The translations under genes were made by a program, and so were the position numbers. A stretch of DNA of 64,000 nucleotides. Source: Smittia aterrima. Lineage: Eukaryota > Arthropoda > Insecta > Diptera > Chironomidae. Shown piece by piece: positions 49,267 through 58,072 of this stretch; position 1 is the stretch's first letter; each line of letters opens with the position of its first letter. The stretch covers positions 19,096,854 through 19,160,853 of the forward strand of contig CP093830.1 in the NCBI GenBank assembly GCA_033063855.1. The letters run 5' to 3'. The notes under the pieces were generated by a model. It ran no database searches, was not told the DNA's origin, and worked only from the letters and a program-made list of their open reading frames with translations.

Positions 49267-51269
49267 TATTGTGTTGTGCCAACTTATAATGTGAAACAAA
49301 TTCAAATTCTTCAGCAAAAGGAACACCCAGGAAACTTTGACATCGCGGACTTTAATTGGATGAACGACAACATCAAAACTCTTTTTCAAAAAGAACTTAT
49401 AAACGAAGAAATTAGGAATGAATCGATTGTGTGGTATCTGTAATAACACCAAACGTCGCGCCTAGCTTCTAATACCGACTGCTCGCGGGCAGCGGTTTAG
49501 TGGCACTCTATCTTTTGATTCTACAATAGCCCGCTTTTATTTGCGAACGAACATGTGATTGCGATCGATGTTTGTAGGTCATCGTACAAAATTCACGGGA
49601 ATCGCATTACCCAATTTGCACTAAATGCAATTTAACTATGTCGCGTTGCGCAACAGAAAGAAAAACAGAAAGAAAATGTAGCTTAAGCTACTAGCGCATT
49701 AGCCCGTATGCCATAATTGGTCGTGATTATATTTACAAGGAAACTTTGGATACGATCTTCACAATTGATGATGTCGAACACTTCTCTTACTATTACGTTT
49801 CTATCCGAGCTTGTTATCAACAAAATAATGGAAACGTAAACTGCACGAGTCCGACGATTTTCTTGAACCAAACAACTAAAGATTTCGAGTCTGATCAAAT
49901 CCAGGACTTCACAGGGAGAGGTCTTGCCAATGCGATGGAGTTAACTTGGGACAGTCCGAGTCGTCCGAATGGAGTTGTTCTGACTTTCTCAATTTATTTT
50001 GAAATCGTTGGCTCCAATGACATGAAAACAATTTGTTTGACTTACCAACAATATCTTGAAGGAAGAAAGAAGAAAATAATTGGAAACTTAACTCCAGGAA
50101 ATTACACAATAACTGCAGCTGTTCGATCTTTATCTGGAATTGGCAGCCAAAGCAAACCGATCTTTGTTGAGGTTGAGCGAAATTATTTTGTGTATTGGAT
50201 AATCTTATCACTTGCTATGATTCTACTCATTCTCGCCATGTTTGTCGATTCGAAAGAAAGGACAGAACTCTTTATACGCAACTTATATCTACAATTTTGC
50301 CATCGACCTCAAAGATTACGAAACTGCAAGAGAGAACATCGAGCTTATAAGAATACTTGGAAGTGGACAATTCGGTAGAGTCTTTGAAGCTCATATGAAA
50401 ATTTGTCATGAGCACGGAACTATCTCAACAGTGGCAGTTAAAACGGTCAATGAAAAAGCTTCCTTTGAAGAATCAAACAACCTCCTGAAAGAAGCTGTAG
50501 TCATGAAGACTTTTAATACATTTCACATCATAAGACTCTTAAAAGTTGTCAGCCAATCAGAGCCGTATTATGTTGTCATGGTAAGTAGAAGTTGAAATAG
50601 TCGATTCCTTGTTATTACTAAAGAAAATTATTTTATCAGGAACTCATGTCGAATGGAGACCTTAAAACATTTTTGCAGAATAACAGACCAAACGGCAACA
50701 TGTTGGTTCGAAGGGACGGATACACTCAATACCGAATCATTCCTCCTGTGCCTCACATGGCAATTCAAATCGCTGATGGAATGGATTATCTAGCTGCCAA
50801 TAAGTTCGTGCATCGAGATTTAGCTGCGAGAAACTGCATGGTATCGAGCAACTTGACAATTAAGATCGGAGACTTTGGATTCACTCGACAGCTTCATAAA
50901 AAAGATTATTATCGCTTAAGATCTAATTCAGTGGTGCCCGTTCGTTGGATGGCGCCAGAAAATTTTACTGGAAGATTCACTTCTGAAAGCGACGTCTTCA
51001 GTTATGGAATTGTCTTGTGGGAAATAGCGACTTACGGTAAACAGCCTTACGAAAACATATCAAACGAAAACATTCAAGAATTTATCGTTAGCGGCGGAAC
51101 TGAAAGTAGACCAGAAAATAACTGCTCCGATGAAATTTATGAGATAATGAGAATGTGCTGGCGATACGAACCCGCAGATCGAATCTCTTTCAATGGAATA
51201 ATTAGAGAACTTCTCACCCAAGCTCCAGACAACTTTATTGAAAATTCATATTATTCTCTAGAAGATTAA
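49267..51269 (+). pseudogene. Receptor tyrosine kinase copy 2, 5'-truncated and interrupted
   Basis: Begins at the equivalent of copy 1 position about 35838, so the signal peptide, L1, cysteine-rich, L2 and the first fibronectin part are missing. A 290 bp insertion (49430-49719) breaks the fibronectin region. A deletion of about 27 bp near 50246 at the end of the transmembrane helix shifts the frame. Beyond that, the kinase is almost unchanged: exons 50340-50580 and 50640-51269 keep the GSGQFG loop, VAVKTV, HRDLAARN, DFG, DYY and the splice sites, ending SYYSLED. The first activation-loop Tyr is His here too. As a receptor it is dead; whether the kinase part is transcribed from an internal promoter cannot be told. 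Confidence 0.82.
49430..49719. mobile_element. 290 bp insertion with 4-bp target duplication, solo-LTR-like
   Basis: Comparison with receptor copy 1 defines the insertion exactly: ATTG at 49426-49429 and again at 49716-49719, with the host sequence continuing as GGTCG. The inserted piece begins TGTGGTATCT, is noncoding and more GC-rich than its surroundings, and has imperfect inverted ends (TGTGGTAT / ATGCCATA). Size, TG start and 4-bp duplication fit a solo LTR of an LTR retrotransposon, perhaps BEL or Gypsy type; the CA end is not exact, so a small DNA transposon remains possible. Confidence 0.6.
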
Positions 51270-51588
51270 AATGCAAAACTTCTCGAGCGAAATTAATAGG
51301 TCACTCAGTGATTTAAATGTTTTTACCTCTCTAATAGTTTTTTTAAGAATGAAAAGTGACATTCACTCTTACTTTTCGAAATAAAAATCCTTTTTTACTC
51401 AATAAAATTATAAAAAAAATTAAAATCACTCCGGCCCACACGATTTTTTTTCAAAAAATTGTCGGGCCCGGAGTATTGTTTTCGGTCAAGAAATAAAAAA
51501 ATATAACCACCATTATATTTCACTTTTCTCGACGTTTCATGATATTTTAAGCCAGAAAAACCAATAAAAAAAATCCTGTCCGGATTCG

Positions 51589-51625
51589 TGTGTGTATGTA
51601 TGTATGTATGTATGTATGTATGTCT
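51589..51625 (+). repeat. (TGTA)n microsatellite
   Basis: Nine or so near-perfect tetranucleotide units, inside the fold-back element. Confidence 0.85.
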
Positions 51626-51764
51626 GTAAACACCATAACTCTCGAACCAATGCAGCTAGCGCGCTCAAATTTGGTTTGCAACTTTGTATTGTTCCTCGGA
51701 GAAACCCTATTGAAAATGAGCACTCTAGCGCCTCCCCTTCTGGTACCTCTCATACACATGGTCT

Positions 51765-51897
51765 AATAGTTTAAATAGTTATACATAGTTATACATAGTT
51801 ATACATAGTTATAAATAGTTATAAATAGTTATACATAGTTATAAATAGTTATATATAGTTATATATAGTTATATATAGCTATAAATAGTTATAAATG
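51765..51897 (+). repeat. 10-bp tandem repeat, ATAGTTATAC type
   Basis: About 13 units of ATAGTTATAC with variants ATAGTTATAA and ATAGTTATAT. They lie inside the fold-back element. Confidence 0.85.
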
Positions 51898-52123
51898 GGC
51901 CGGAGTTCTACCAGCGTATAGGTCGCGTAGCGACCGTCGCGGGTCGCGTGGTTGTGTCTTAGGCCGCAGGCCGGAGACATCCACCGTGCTCTCTAGTTAA
52001 GAGATTTATTTTCGTTAATCTCATGAAACCTATTCATTTACCCTAAAAAATTATGAAACAGTGGGCATACCGCATTAGCAGTTATATTTCGCCATAGGTT
52101 TTATTTTTGCTCAAATTGAGTTA

Positions 52124-52131
52124 TGACGTCA
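52124..52131 (+). promoter_or_regulatory. CRE octamer TGACGTCA, F-box copy 3
   Basis: Retained although the bases just before it have been deleted compared with the other copies. Confidence 0.5.
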
Positions 52132-52259
52132 TACGTATTATGACTAAACCTTATCACTAAACTTTTTTTATGCAAAACATTTTACTGGACATACCTTCAG
52201 TCTGTGATCACGAACGAATCAGAAATAAAGATTTTACAAGTGAACTTCAATATAACAAA

Positions 52260-53893
52260 ATGAGTCAAAAGCATGAAACTCAATTGAATGATTTGCCGGA
52301 GGAGATCCTTTTTCAAGTGTTTGAATACATGGATTTCAAAACTTTGTTGGAATCATCTCTCGTTTGCAAAAAGTGAGTTTTAGCTTTGTTCGTTGCTTGA
52401 CTTTAGTTTAATGTGTGTCTTGCAGATGGCACGAAATGATTGGACAGAACTCAGTCGTCATGGAGAAGATTAGGCTTGTTTTAAATCGTAATGATAATGC
52501 CGAGAGTCAGATGCTGCCAAAAGAATTCTCTCGAAACTATCAATCGATCAAGATTCGTGGTTTACAAGTAAGTGAGCAGATTGACGCTTATCATACTTGC
52601 TTACACTTGACACTGCAAGACATACGGAAATTGCTAAATCGACAAGGTTTACATTTGAGACATCTTAATATTGTTTACCAGCGTAAAGAGGAAGAAATGG
52701 AAAATTTTAACAATTTTCTTGCTTCGTTTACGAAACTTGAAACGTTGAGCATTTTTGGTCCAGTTTGTAAAATCGATCTCAGTCGTCTTAATCGGCTGAA
52801 GTCGCTTCGACTGGGAGAAGACATTGAAGTAAGCCAATTTAATTGAATCGTATACAAAGAAACTGTTCATTGATTAATTTCTTTATTTCAGATCCTGAAG
52901 TTTCCGGAAACAGCACAGTTAACAAGCTTGAAAATGGAGGATTTTGACGATGACAACTCTTCAGAGTTGATCTCATTTCTGGCCAGTCAGAAAAGTCTCA
53001 ACGAACTTTCAATTGAAAAGCACAACTTTATGAGCAACATCAGTTACGAGAAACTGCAAGCGATTCAGTTTCCTCTGAAGAAACTTAAACTTCAATGGAG
53101 TGACAATTTATTCGGCTCAGAGGAAAACTTATTGCTCTTCATGAATAAATTTGAAAATTCTTTGGAAGAACTTCATATTGACCTTTCATATCCCAGATCA
53201 ATTTATGAGATGATCTTCAAAAAGTTTCGCAAGTTGAAGACATTGAGCATTTTAATCTATCACGGACCTAAAGAAGAATCATTTTTCTTCAATCTAAATA
53301 GAAACCTCTCAGTTAAAACATTGATTGTTCAGACCTACGGGCCTCACTTGGAAACGATCAAAGGATTCATCAAAAAACTTCCAAATCTTCAATTTCTGGT
53401 TTTGAGTCATCGTGCTAATTCAAAGGAACTAATGATGTTCACCGCCAGCAATCTCACTCTGCTCAAGGATCTTACTGTACGACGAGTTTCTGGGAAAGAT
53501 TTCGAGGGAGTGAACTTTCCAAGCGTGAAAACGTTAACAATCCAGTGTCTCGATCGCATAAAACTACAGGAATGGACGCAAATTGTCAAAGCAATGCCAA
53601 ACGTCGAAGAATTTAAAGTAAATTGGTTCTCTCATAAACAAATTTTAAATGAAGAGAATGTCAAAGTCATTAGTGAAGGTTGGCCTAAGCTGAAACACAT
53701 AAAGTTTGAAAACTTCGCTTCTAAGGAAATTTTCAATGCATTTCTACAAAACTGCAAAGACTTTAAAACTGTAGAAACCTACGAATGTGCATTCAACTCG
53801 ATTTCCGAAAAAGAAGAAATTTTGCGCGATGTAAAACGAGATGGATTCAATTTTATTATTAAAAAAAGAAAGAAAATTGGTTACTTTAATTGA
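52260..53893 (+). CDS. F-box / leucine-rich-repeat protein, copy 3
   Basis: Three exons, 52260-52372, 52426-52828 and 52892-53893, give 505 residues. The F-box matches copies 1 and 2. Exon 2 is 39 bp shorter in frame: the block corresponding to the acidic DEDLKMTPMAHED of copies 1 and 2 is lost, a change shared with copy 4, so copies 3 and 4 are sisters. The LRR region is intact and varies at surface positions. An in-frame ATG at 52170 could extend the N-terminus. Likely an SCF substrate receptor, function inferred from the family. Confidence 0.87.
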
Positions 53894-53999
53894 TTCTAAC
53901 ATTTCTCCTAAAGATATTTTTATGTAAAAACGAGCAAGAAAAGCTCACATCATAAAACTGAAATAAAAGTTTAGAAAACTTTAAACCTATCATTCAGAA

Positions 54000-54069
54000 G
54001 TTTGAATCCTTTTTATGAAAAAGCTGACGAACTTCCTAGCTCCGTTTCAGAAAACTTTACTGAAAATTC
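54000..54069 (+). pseudogene. Relic of the receptor kinase 3' end (relic C)
   Basis: Third copy of the approximately 70 bp kinase-end relic, between F-box copies 3 and 4, with the receptor 3' UTR following it. Confidence 0.72.
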
Positions 54070-54445
54070 TTTTTTCTTAAACATTGAAAATGCAAAACTT
54101 CTCGAGCGAAATTATTAGGTCACTCAGTGATTTAATTGTTTTCACCTCTCTAATAGTTTTGTAAGAATGAAAAGTGACATCCATTCTTACTTTTCGAAAT
54201 ATAAAATCATTTTTTACTCAATAAATTTTTTTTAAAAAAATTAAATTCAAGAGATTTTATTTCGTTAGTCGGGATGAGGTCTCAGGTATTTTATTACTAC
54301 TAACATTGCGATCCTCGAAGCTTTCTTTTGAAGCCTATTCATTTACCAAAAAAAATTATGAAACAGTGGGCATACCGCAAGTATAGTTAGCTAGTTATAT
54401 TTCGCCAGAGGTTTTAGTTTTGCTCAAATTGAATTTCAAATGTTG

Positions 54446-54453
54446 TGACGTCA
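54446..54453 (+). promoter_or_regulatory. CRE octamer TGACGTCA, F-box copy 4
   Basis: Same relative position as in copies 1 to 3, before the broken fourth F-box gene. Confidence 0.5.
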
Positions 54454-55070
54454 TACGTATTATGACTAAAGTTTATTCACTAAACCTTATCACTAAACCT
54501 TTCTTTTATGCAAAACATTTTACTGAACGTACATTTAGTCTGTTATCACGAACGAATCAGAAATAAAGATTTTACAAGTGAACTTCAATATAACAAAATG
54601 AGTCAAACTCAATTGAATGATTTGCCGGAGGAGATCCTTTTTCAAGTGTTTGAATACATGGATTTCAAAACTTTGTTGGAATCATCTCTCGTTTGCAAAA
54701 AGTGAGTTTTAGCTTTGTTCGTTGCTTGACTTTGGTTGAATTTGTGCCTTGCAGATGGCACGAAATGATTGGACAGAACTCAGCCGTCATGAAGAAGATC
54801 GAGCTTGCTTTAGATCGTAATGATAAGCAGATGCTGCCGAGAGAATTTTCTCGAAACTATCAATCGATCAAGATTCGTGGTTTACAAGTAAGTGAGCAGA
54901 TTGACGCTTATCATTCTTGCTTACACTTGACACTGCAAGACTTACGGAAATTGCTAAATCGACAAGGTTTACATTTGAGACATCTTAATATTGTTTACCA
55001 GCGTAAAGAGGAAGAAATAGAAAATTTTTAAGGATTTTTTCGATTAGAAAAAACCTTATTGTGGCCACTT

Positions 55071-55110
55071 TGTCCGTCCGTCCGTCTGTCCGTCCGTCCG
55101 TCCGTCCGTC
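55071..55110 (+). repeat. (CCGT)n microsatellite
   Basis: About ten tetranucleotide units with one CTGT variant, right after GTGGCCACTTTGT. Confidence 0.9.
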
Positions 55111-55250
55111 AGCAAAAATTTATGGACTTACAGATGGACATACGGACGGACATATAGACGGATCGATAGACGGACGGAGAACGGATGTTGAGCATAATTG
55201 TTCACGTTTGTAAAATTTATCAAGATTGAAGACAGAATTTTTATTAAAAA

Positions 55251-55432
55251 ATGGAACACGTGGAAAATGGAACACGTGGAAAATGGAACACGTGGAAAAT
55301 GGAACACGTGGAAAATGGAACACGTGGAAAATGGAACACGTGGAAAATGGAACACGTGGAAAATGGAACACGTGGAAAATGGAACACGTGGAAAATGGAA
55401 CACGTGGAAAATGGAACACATGGAAAATGGAA
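55251..55432 (+). repeat. 16-bp minisatellite
   Basis: About 11 near-identical copies of ACGTGGAAAATGGAAC. Because the unit contains no stop in any frame, long reading frames appear on both strands; they are not genes. Confidence 0.95.
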
Positions 55433-55435
55433 CAC

Positions 55436-55641
55436 TGTTTCTGAATGTTTCATCAATGTTTCCGAATGTTCCACCAATGTTTCTGAATGTTTCATCAATG
55501 TTTCCGAATGTTCCACCAATGTTTTCGAATGTTTCATCAATGTTTTCGAATGTTTCATCAATGTTTTGAATGTTTCATCAATGTTTTGAATGTTTCATTA
55601 ATTTTTTCGACTGTTTTATCATTGTTTTAAATGTTCCATCA
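55436..55641 (+). repeat. 21-bp tandem repeat
   Basis: About ten units alternating between TGTTTCTGAATGTTTCATCA+A and TGTTTCCGAATGTTCCACCA+A forms, decaying towards the right. The first four units alternate strictly, suggesting a 42-bp higher-order unit. Confidence 0.9.
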
Positions 55642-56130
55642 AACGAGTTTCTTGTACAAGAAATTGCAGAAGTGATATATCTCGAGAACAAAGAGAGCTA
55701 GCGACTTCCGGTTTGGACCGATGGGGTCTGTGCGTAGGGGCTAAGCAGACGAACAGACAGACGGACAAAAAGGAATTTGACACTTCTTAAGAACGGAAAC
55801 AGCTAGAGACTTCCGGTTTGAACCAATCGTTTACTTGCACAAGTTTTCTGTACAAGAAGTTGAGTCTGTGCGAGAGAGTCAAGCGGACAGGCGGACAAAC
55901 GAAGAGATGGACAAAAAGGAAATAGACATTCAAGTCTTTTTCAATTTATATAGTTTTTTCACTCTACGGAGAGAAAGCCTCAAAGTATTTTCGTTCTCAA
56001 ACTGCTGTCCCACTTGATACTCGATACTCCTAAAAATTAGGAAAATTTAAAGACGTGAACCAAATATTTTTAAGATTCATGAAATTTTTAAGGATTTTTT
56101 CGATTAGAAAAAACCTTATTGTGGCCACTT

Positions 56131-56170
56131 TGTCCGTCCGTCCGTCCGTCCGTCCGTCCGTCCGTCCGTC
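56131..56170 (+). repeat. (CCGT)n microsatellite, second module
   Basis: Perfect CCGT units in the second copy of the hairpin module. Confidence 0.9.
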
Positions 56171-56325
56171 AGCAAAAATTTATGGCAAATTTATGGCAGA
56201 AATGATTGGACAATGACGACTCGGGAGACTCCGAAAGTGGCTGCAAAAGTCGACCGGAAGATGGCTTGCTCCAAAATTAGACTCGTAATGACCAAAATTT
56301 AAGCAGATGCTGACCGAGTGAAAAT

Positions 56326-56482
56326 TTTTAATCCTAAATTCTAATCTTTTTAATCCTAACTCCTAACCCTAATCTTAATCCTAATCCTAATCCTAATCCT
56401 AATCCTAATCTTAATCTTAATCCTAATCTTAATCCTAATCTTAATCCTAATCCTAATCCTAATCTTAATCCTAGTCTTGTCT
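56326..56482 (-). repeat. Telomere-like TTAGGA hexamer tract
   Basis: On the plus strand the tract reads CCTAAT / CTTAAT about 20 times, that is TTAGGA and TTAAGA on the minus strand, with a few CCTAACC forms at the left. It resembles but is not the arthropod TTAGG pentamer. Lies inside the insertion in F-box copy 4. Confidence 0.85.
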
Positions 56483-57515
56483 AATCGAATCCTCTAAATC
56501 CTTTTTCTCACCAGGTGATCACGGTACCGGTCTTCCGAATTTTTTAACAATTTTCTTGCTTCGTTTACGAAACTTGAAACGTTGAGCATTTTTGGTCCAG
56601 TTTGTAAAATCGATCTCAGTCGTCTTAATCGGCTGAAGTCGCTTCAACTGGAAACAGACATTGAAGTAAGCCAATTTAATTGAATCGTATACAAAGAAAC
56701 TGTTCATTGATTAATTTCTTTATTTCAGATCCTGAAGTTTCCGGAAACAGCACAGTTAACAAGCTTGAAAATGGAGGATTTTGACGATGACAACTCTTCA
56801 GAGTTGATCTCGTTTCTGGTTAGTCAAAAAAGTCTCATTGAACTTTCAATTGAAAACTACAATGCTATCAACAAAATCAGTTACGAGAAACTGCAAGCGA
56901 TTCAGTTTCCTCTGAAGAAACTTAAACTTCAAGCGATTCACAATTTGTTCGGCTCAGAGGAAAACTTATTGCTCTTCATGAATAAATTTGTAAATTCTTT
57001 GGAAGAACTTCATATTGATTTTTCATATCCCGGATCAATTTTTGAGATGATCTTCAAAAAGTTTCGCAAGCTGAAGACATTGAGTATTTTCCACTTTGCC
57101 CAACCTAAAGAAGAATCATTTTTCTTCAATCTTAATAAAAACCTCTCAGTTCGAAAACTGATTGTTTTGACCTACTACCCTGAGTTTGAAACGATCAAAG
57201 GTTTAATCAAAATACTTCCAAATCTTCAATTTCTGGTTTTGCGCGATTATGATAATTCAAAGGAACTAATGATGTTCACCGCCAGCAATCTCACTCTGCT
57301 CAAGGATCTTACTGTGCGAAAAGTTTCTGGGGAAGATTTCGAGGGAGTGAACATTCCACGAGTGACAACGTTTACAATCAAGTATCTCTATTACAGACCA
57401 CTACAGGAATGGAATCAAATTGTCAAAGCAATGCCAAACGTCGAAGAATTTAAAGTAAATTGGTGCTGTGATGATAAAGTTTTAAATGAAGAGAATGTTA
57501 AAGTCATTAGTGGTC

Positions 57516-57540
57516 GTTCTAACGGGGTATCCCGTGAACG
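57516..57540 (+). repeat. GTAT-loop hairpin 1
   Basis: Inner stem ACGGG-GTAT-CCCGT, outer stem CGTTC / GAACG with a two-base TA bulge. Located at the very start of the element. Confidence 0.75.
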
Positions 57541-57903
57541 ACGTACTTAGTTACTTAGTTGCGAATTTAATACATTAGACCCGATTAAGTCCCTTAAAGT
57601 GACCACAAACAGTGCTAAAGTCACTGTAGGCACTGTGGGCGTTGGAGGTCACACCTATTATCACCTGTGTCAGCGACAAAACTCAGTTAAAAATTTTACA
57701 TTTTTCCAACATGTGTCTTGGATTTTGTTGGAACCTACAAAGTTAGCATAATCAGTTACCGGGTCTTGCTCGGTAAGACACTGAGTGCCTCAACACCTAA
57801 TTAGTTGGTTGATTGAGGGTGAATCTCCATCAGATACTGGCATTCTAAGGATTTTGCAAAATCAGCATTGGTGCACAGGAAAGTCCCCGTATAACGGCCG
57901 ATT

Positions 57904-57929
57904 CTCAGGGAACCGTTCTAACAAGGTAT
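57904..57929 (+). repeat. GTAT-loop hairpin 2
   Basis: Inner stem ACAAG-GTAT-CTTGT, outer stem CGTTC / GAACG, TA bulge. The inner stem differs from hairpin 1 on both sides, keeping pairing. Confidence 0.75.
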
Positions 57930-58048
57930 CTTGTGAACGCGACTCAGAGATGATGGTTAATATATGGGTACCACACAATACTTATAGTTTCTCAGCTTCA
58001 CCTGACAACATAAACAAGCCGGACAATTTAATCGCCTCCCAGTGAACC

Positions 58049-58072
58049 CCTCTAACAAGGTATCTTGTGAGG
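58049..58072 (+). repeat. GTAT-loop hairpin 3
   Basis: Inner stem ACAAG-GTAT-CTTGT, outer stem CCTC / GAGG, TA bulge. Here the outer stem has changed on both sides. Confidence 0.75.

Larger units (their letters stand above)
51429..51996. mobile_element. Fold-back element with (TGTA)n and 10-bp repeats upstream of F-box copy 3
   Basis: Copies 1, 2 and 4 are continuous here (AAAATT.AAGAGATTT), so about 568 bp are inserted in copy 3. The left end is a long imperfect hairpin at 51429-51472 (CTCCGG... against ...CGGAG with T and A tracts inside). Then follow (TGTA)n at 51589-51625, the phrase ATAACTCTCGAACCAATGCA with GCTAGC, a 10-bp repeat array and a GC-rich right end. The TCTCGA..GCTAGC phrase recurs in the insertion at 55028-56540, so the two are related. 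Noncoding. Confidence 0.6.
55028..56540. mobile_element. 1.5 kb repeat-rich insertion in exon 2 of F-box copy 4
   Basis: Defined by comparison with copy 3: coding sequence stops after GAAAATTTT and resumes after CCGAATTTTT, with an apparent duplication of the A/T-rich target. Two copies of one module (hairpin AAGG..TTTTTTC / GAAAAAACCTT, then GTGGCCACTTTGTCCGT and a (CCGT)n tract, then CAGCAAAAATTTATGG) lie at 55028-55127 and 56092-56187. Between and after them are a 16-bp minisatellite, a 21-bp repeat, two diverged copies of a GAGCTAGCGACTTCCGG-like phrase (55694 and 55803) and a telomere-like tract. Noncoding. Confidence 0.65.
54598..57512 (+). pseudogene. F-box / leucine-rich-repeat gene, copy 4, broken by two insertions
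   Basis: Exon 1 (54598-54701) lacks three codons after MSQ but is otherwise intact. Exon 2 begins at 54755 and is cut at about 55027 by a 1.5 kb insertion, resuming at about 56541 and ending at 56665. Exon 3 starts at 56729 and reads open as LRR until 57512, where the non-LTR retrotransposon replaces the last 110 or so codons. Apart from the insertions the frame is preserved, so inactivation looks recent. A short product (F-box plus first repeats) could still be made from the 5' part, ending at the TAA at 55029-55031. Confidence 0.85.

Noticed and set aside
55120..55589. Several overlapping open frames of about 100 codons on both strands
   Set aside because: Produced by the 16-bp and 21-bp tandem repeats, whose units lack stops; proteins are simple repeats.
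51429..56540. Possible CRISPR-like regularity in the repeat-rich insertions
   Set aside because: Repeats are contiguous tandem units without unique spacers, in a eukaryotic genome.
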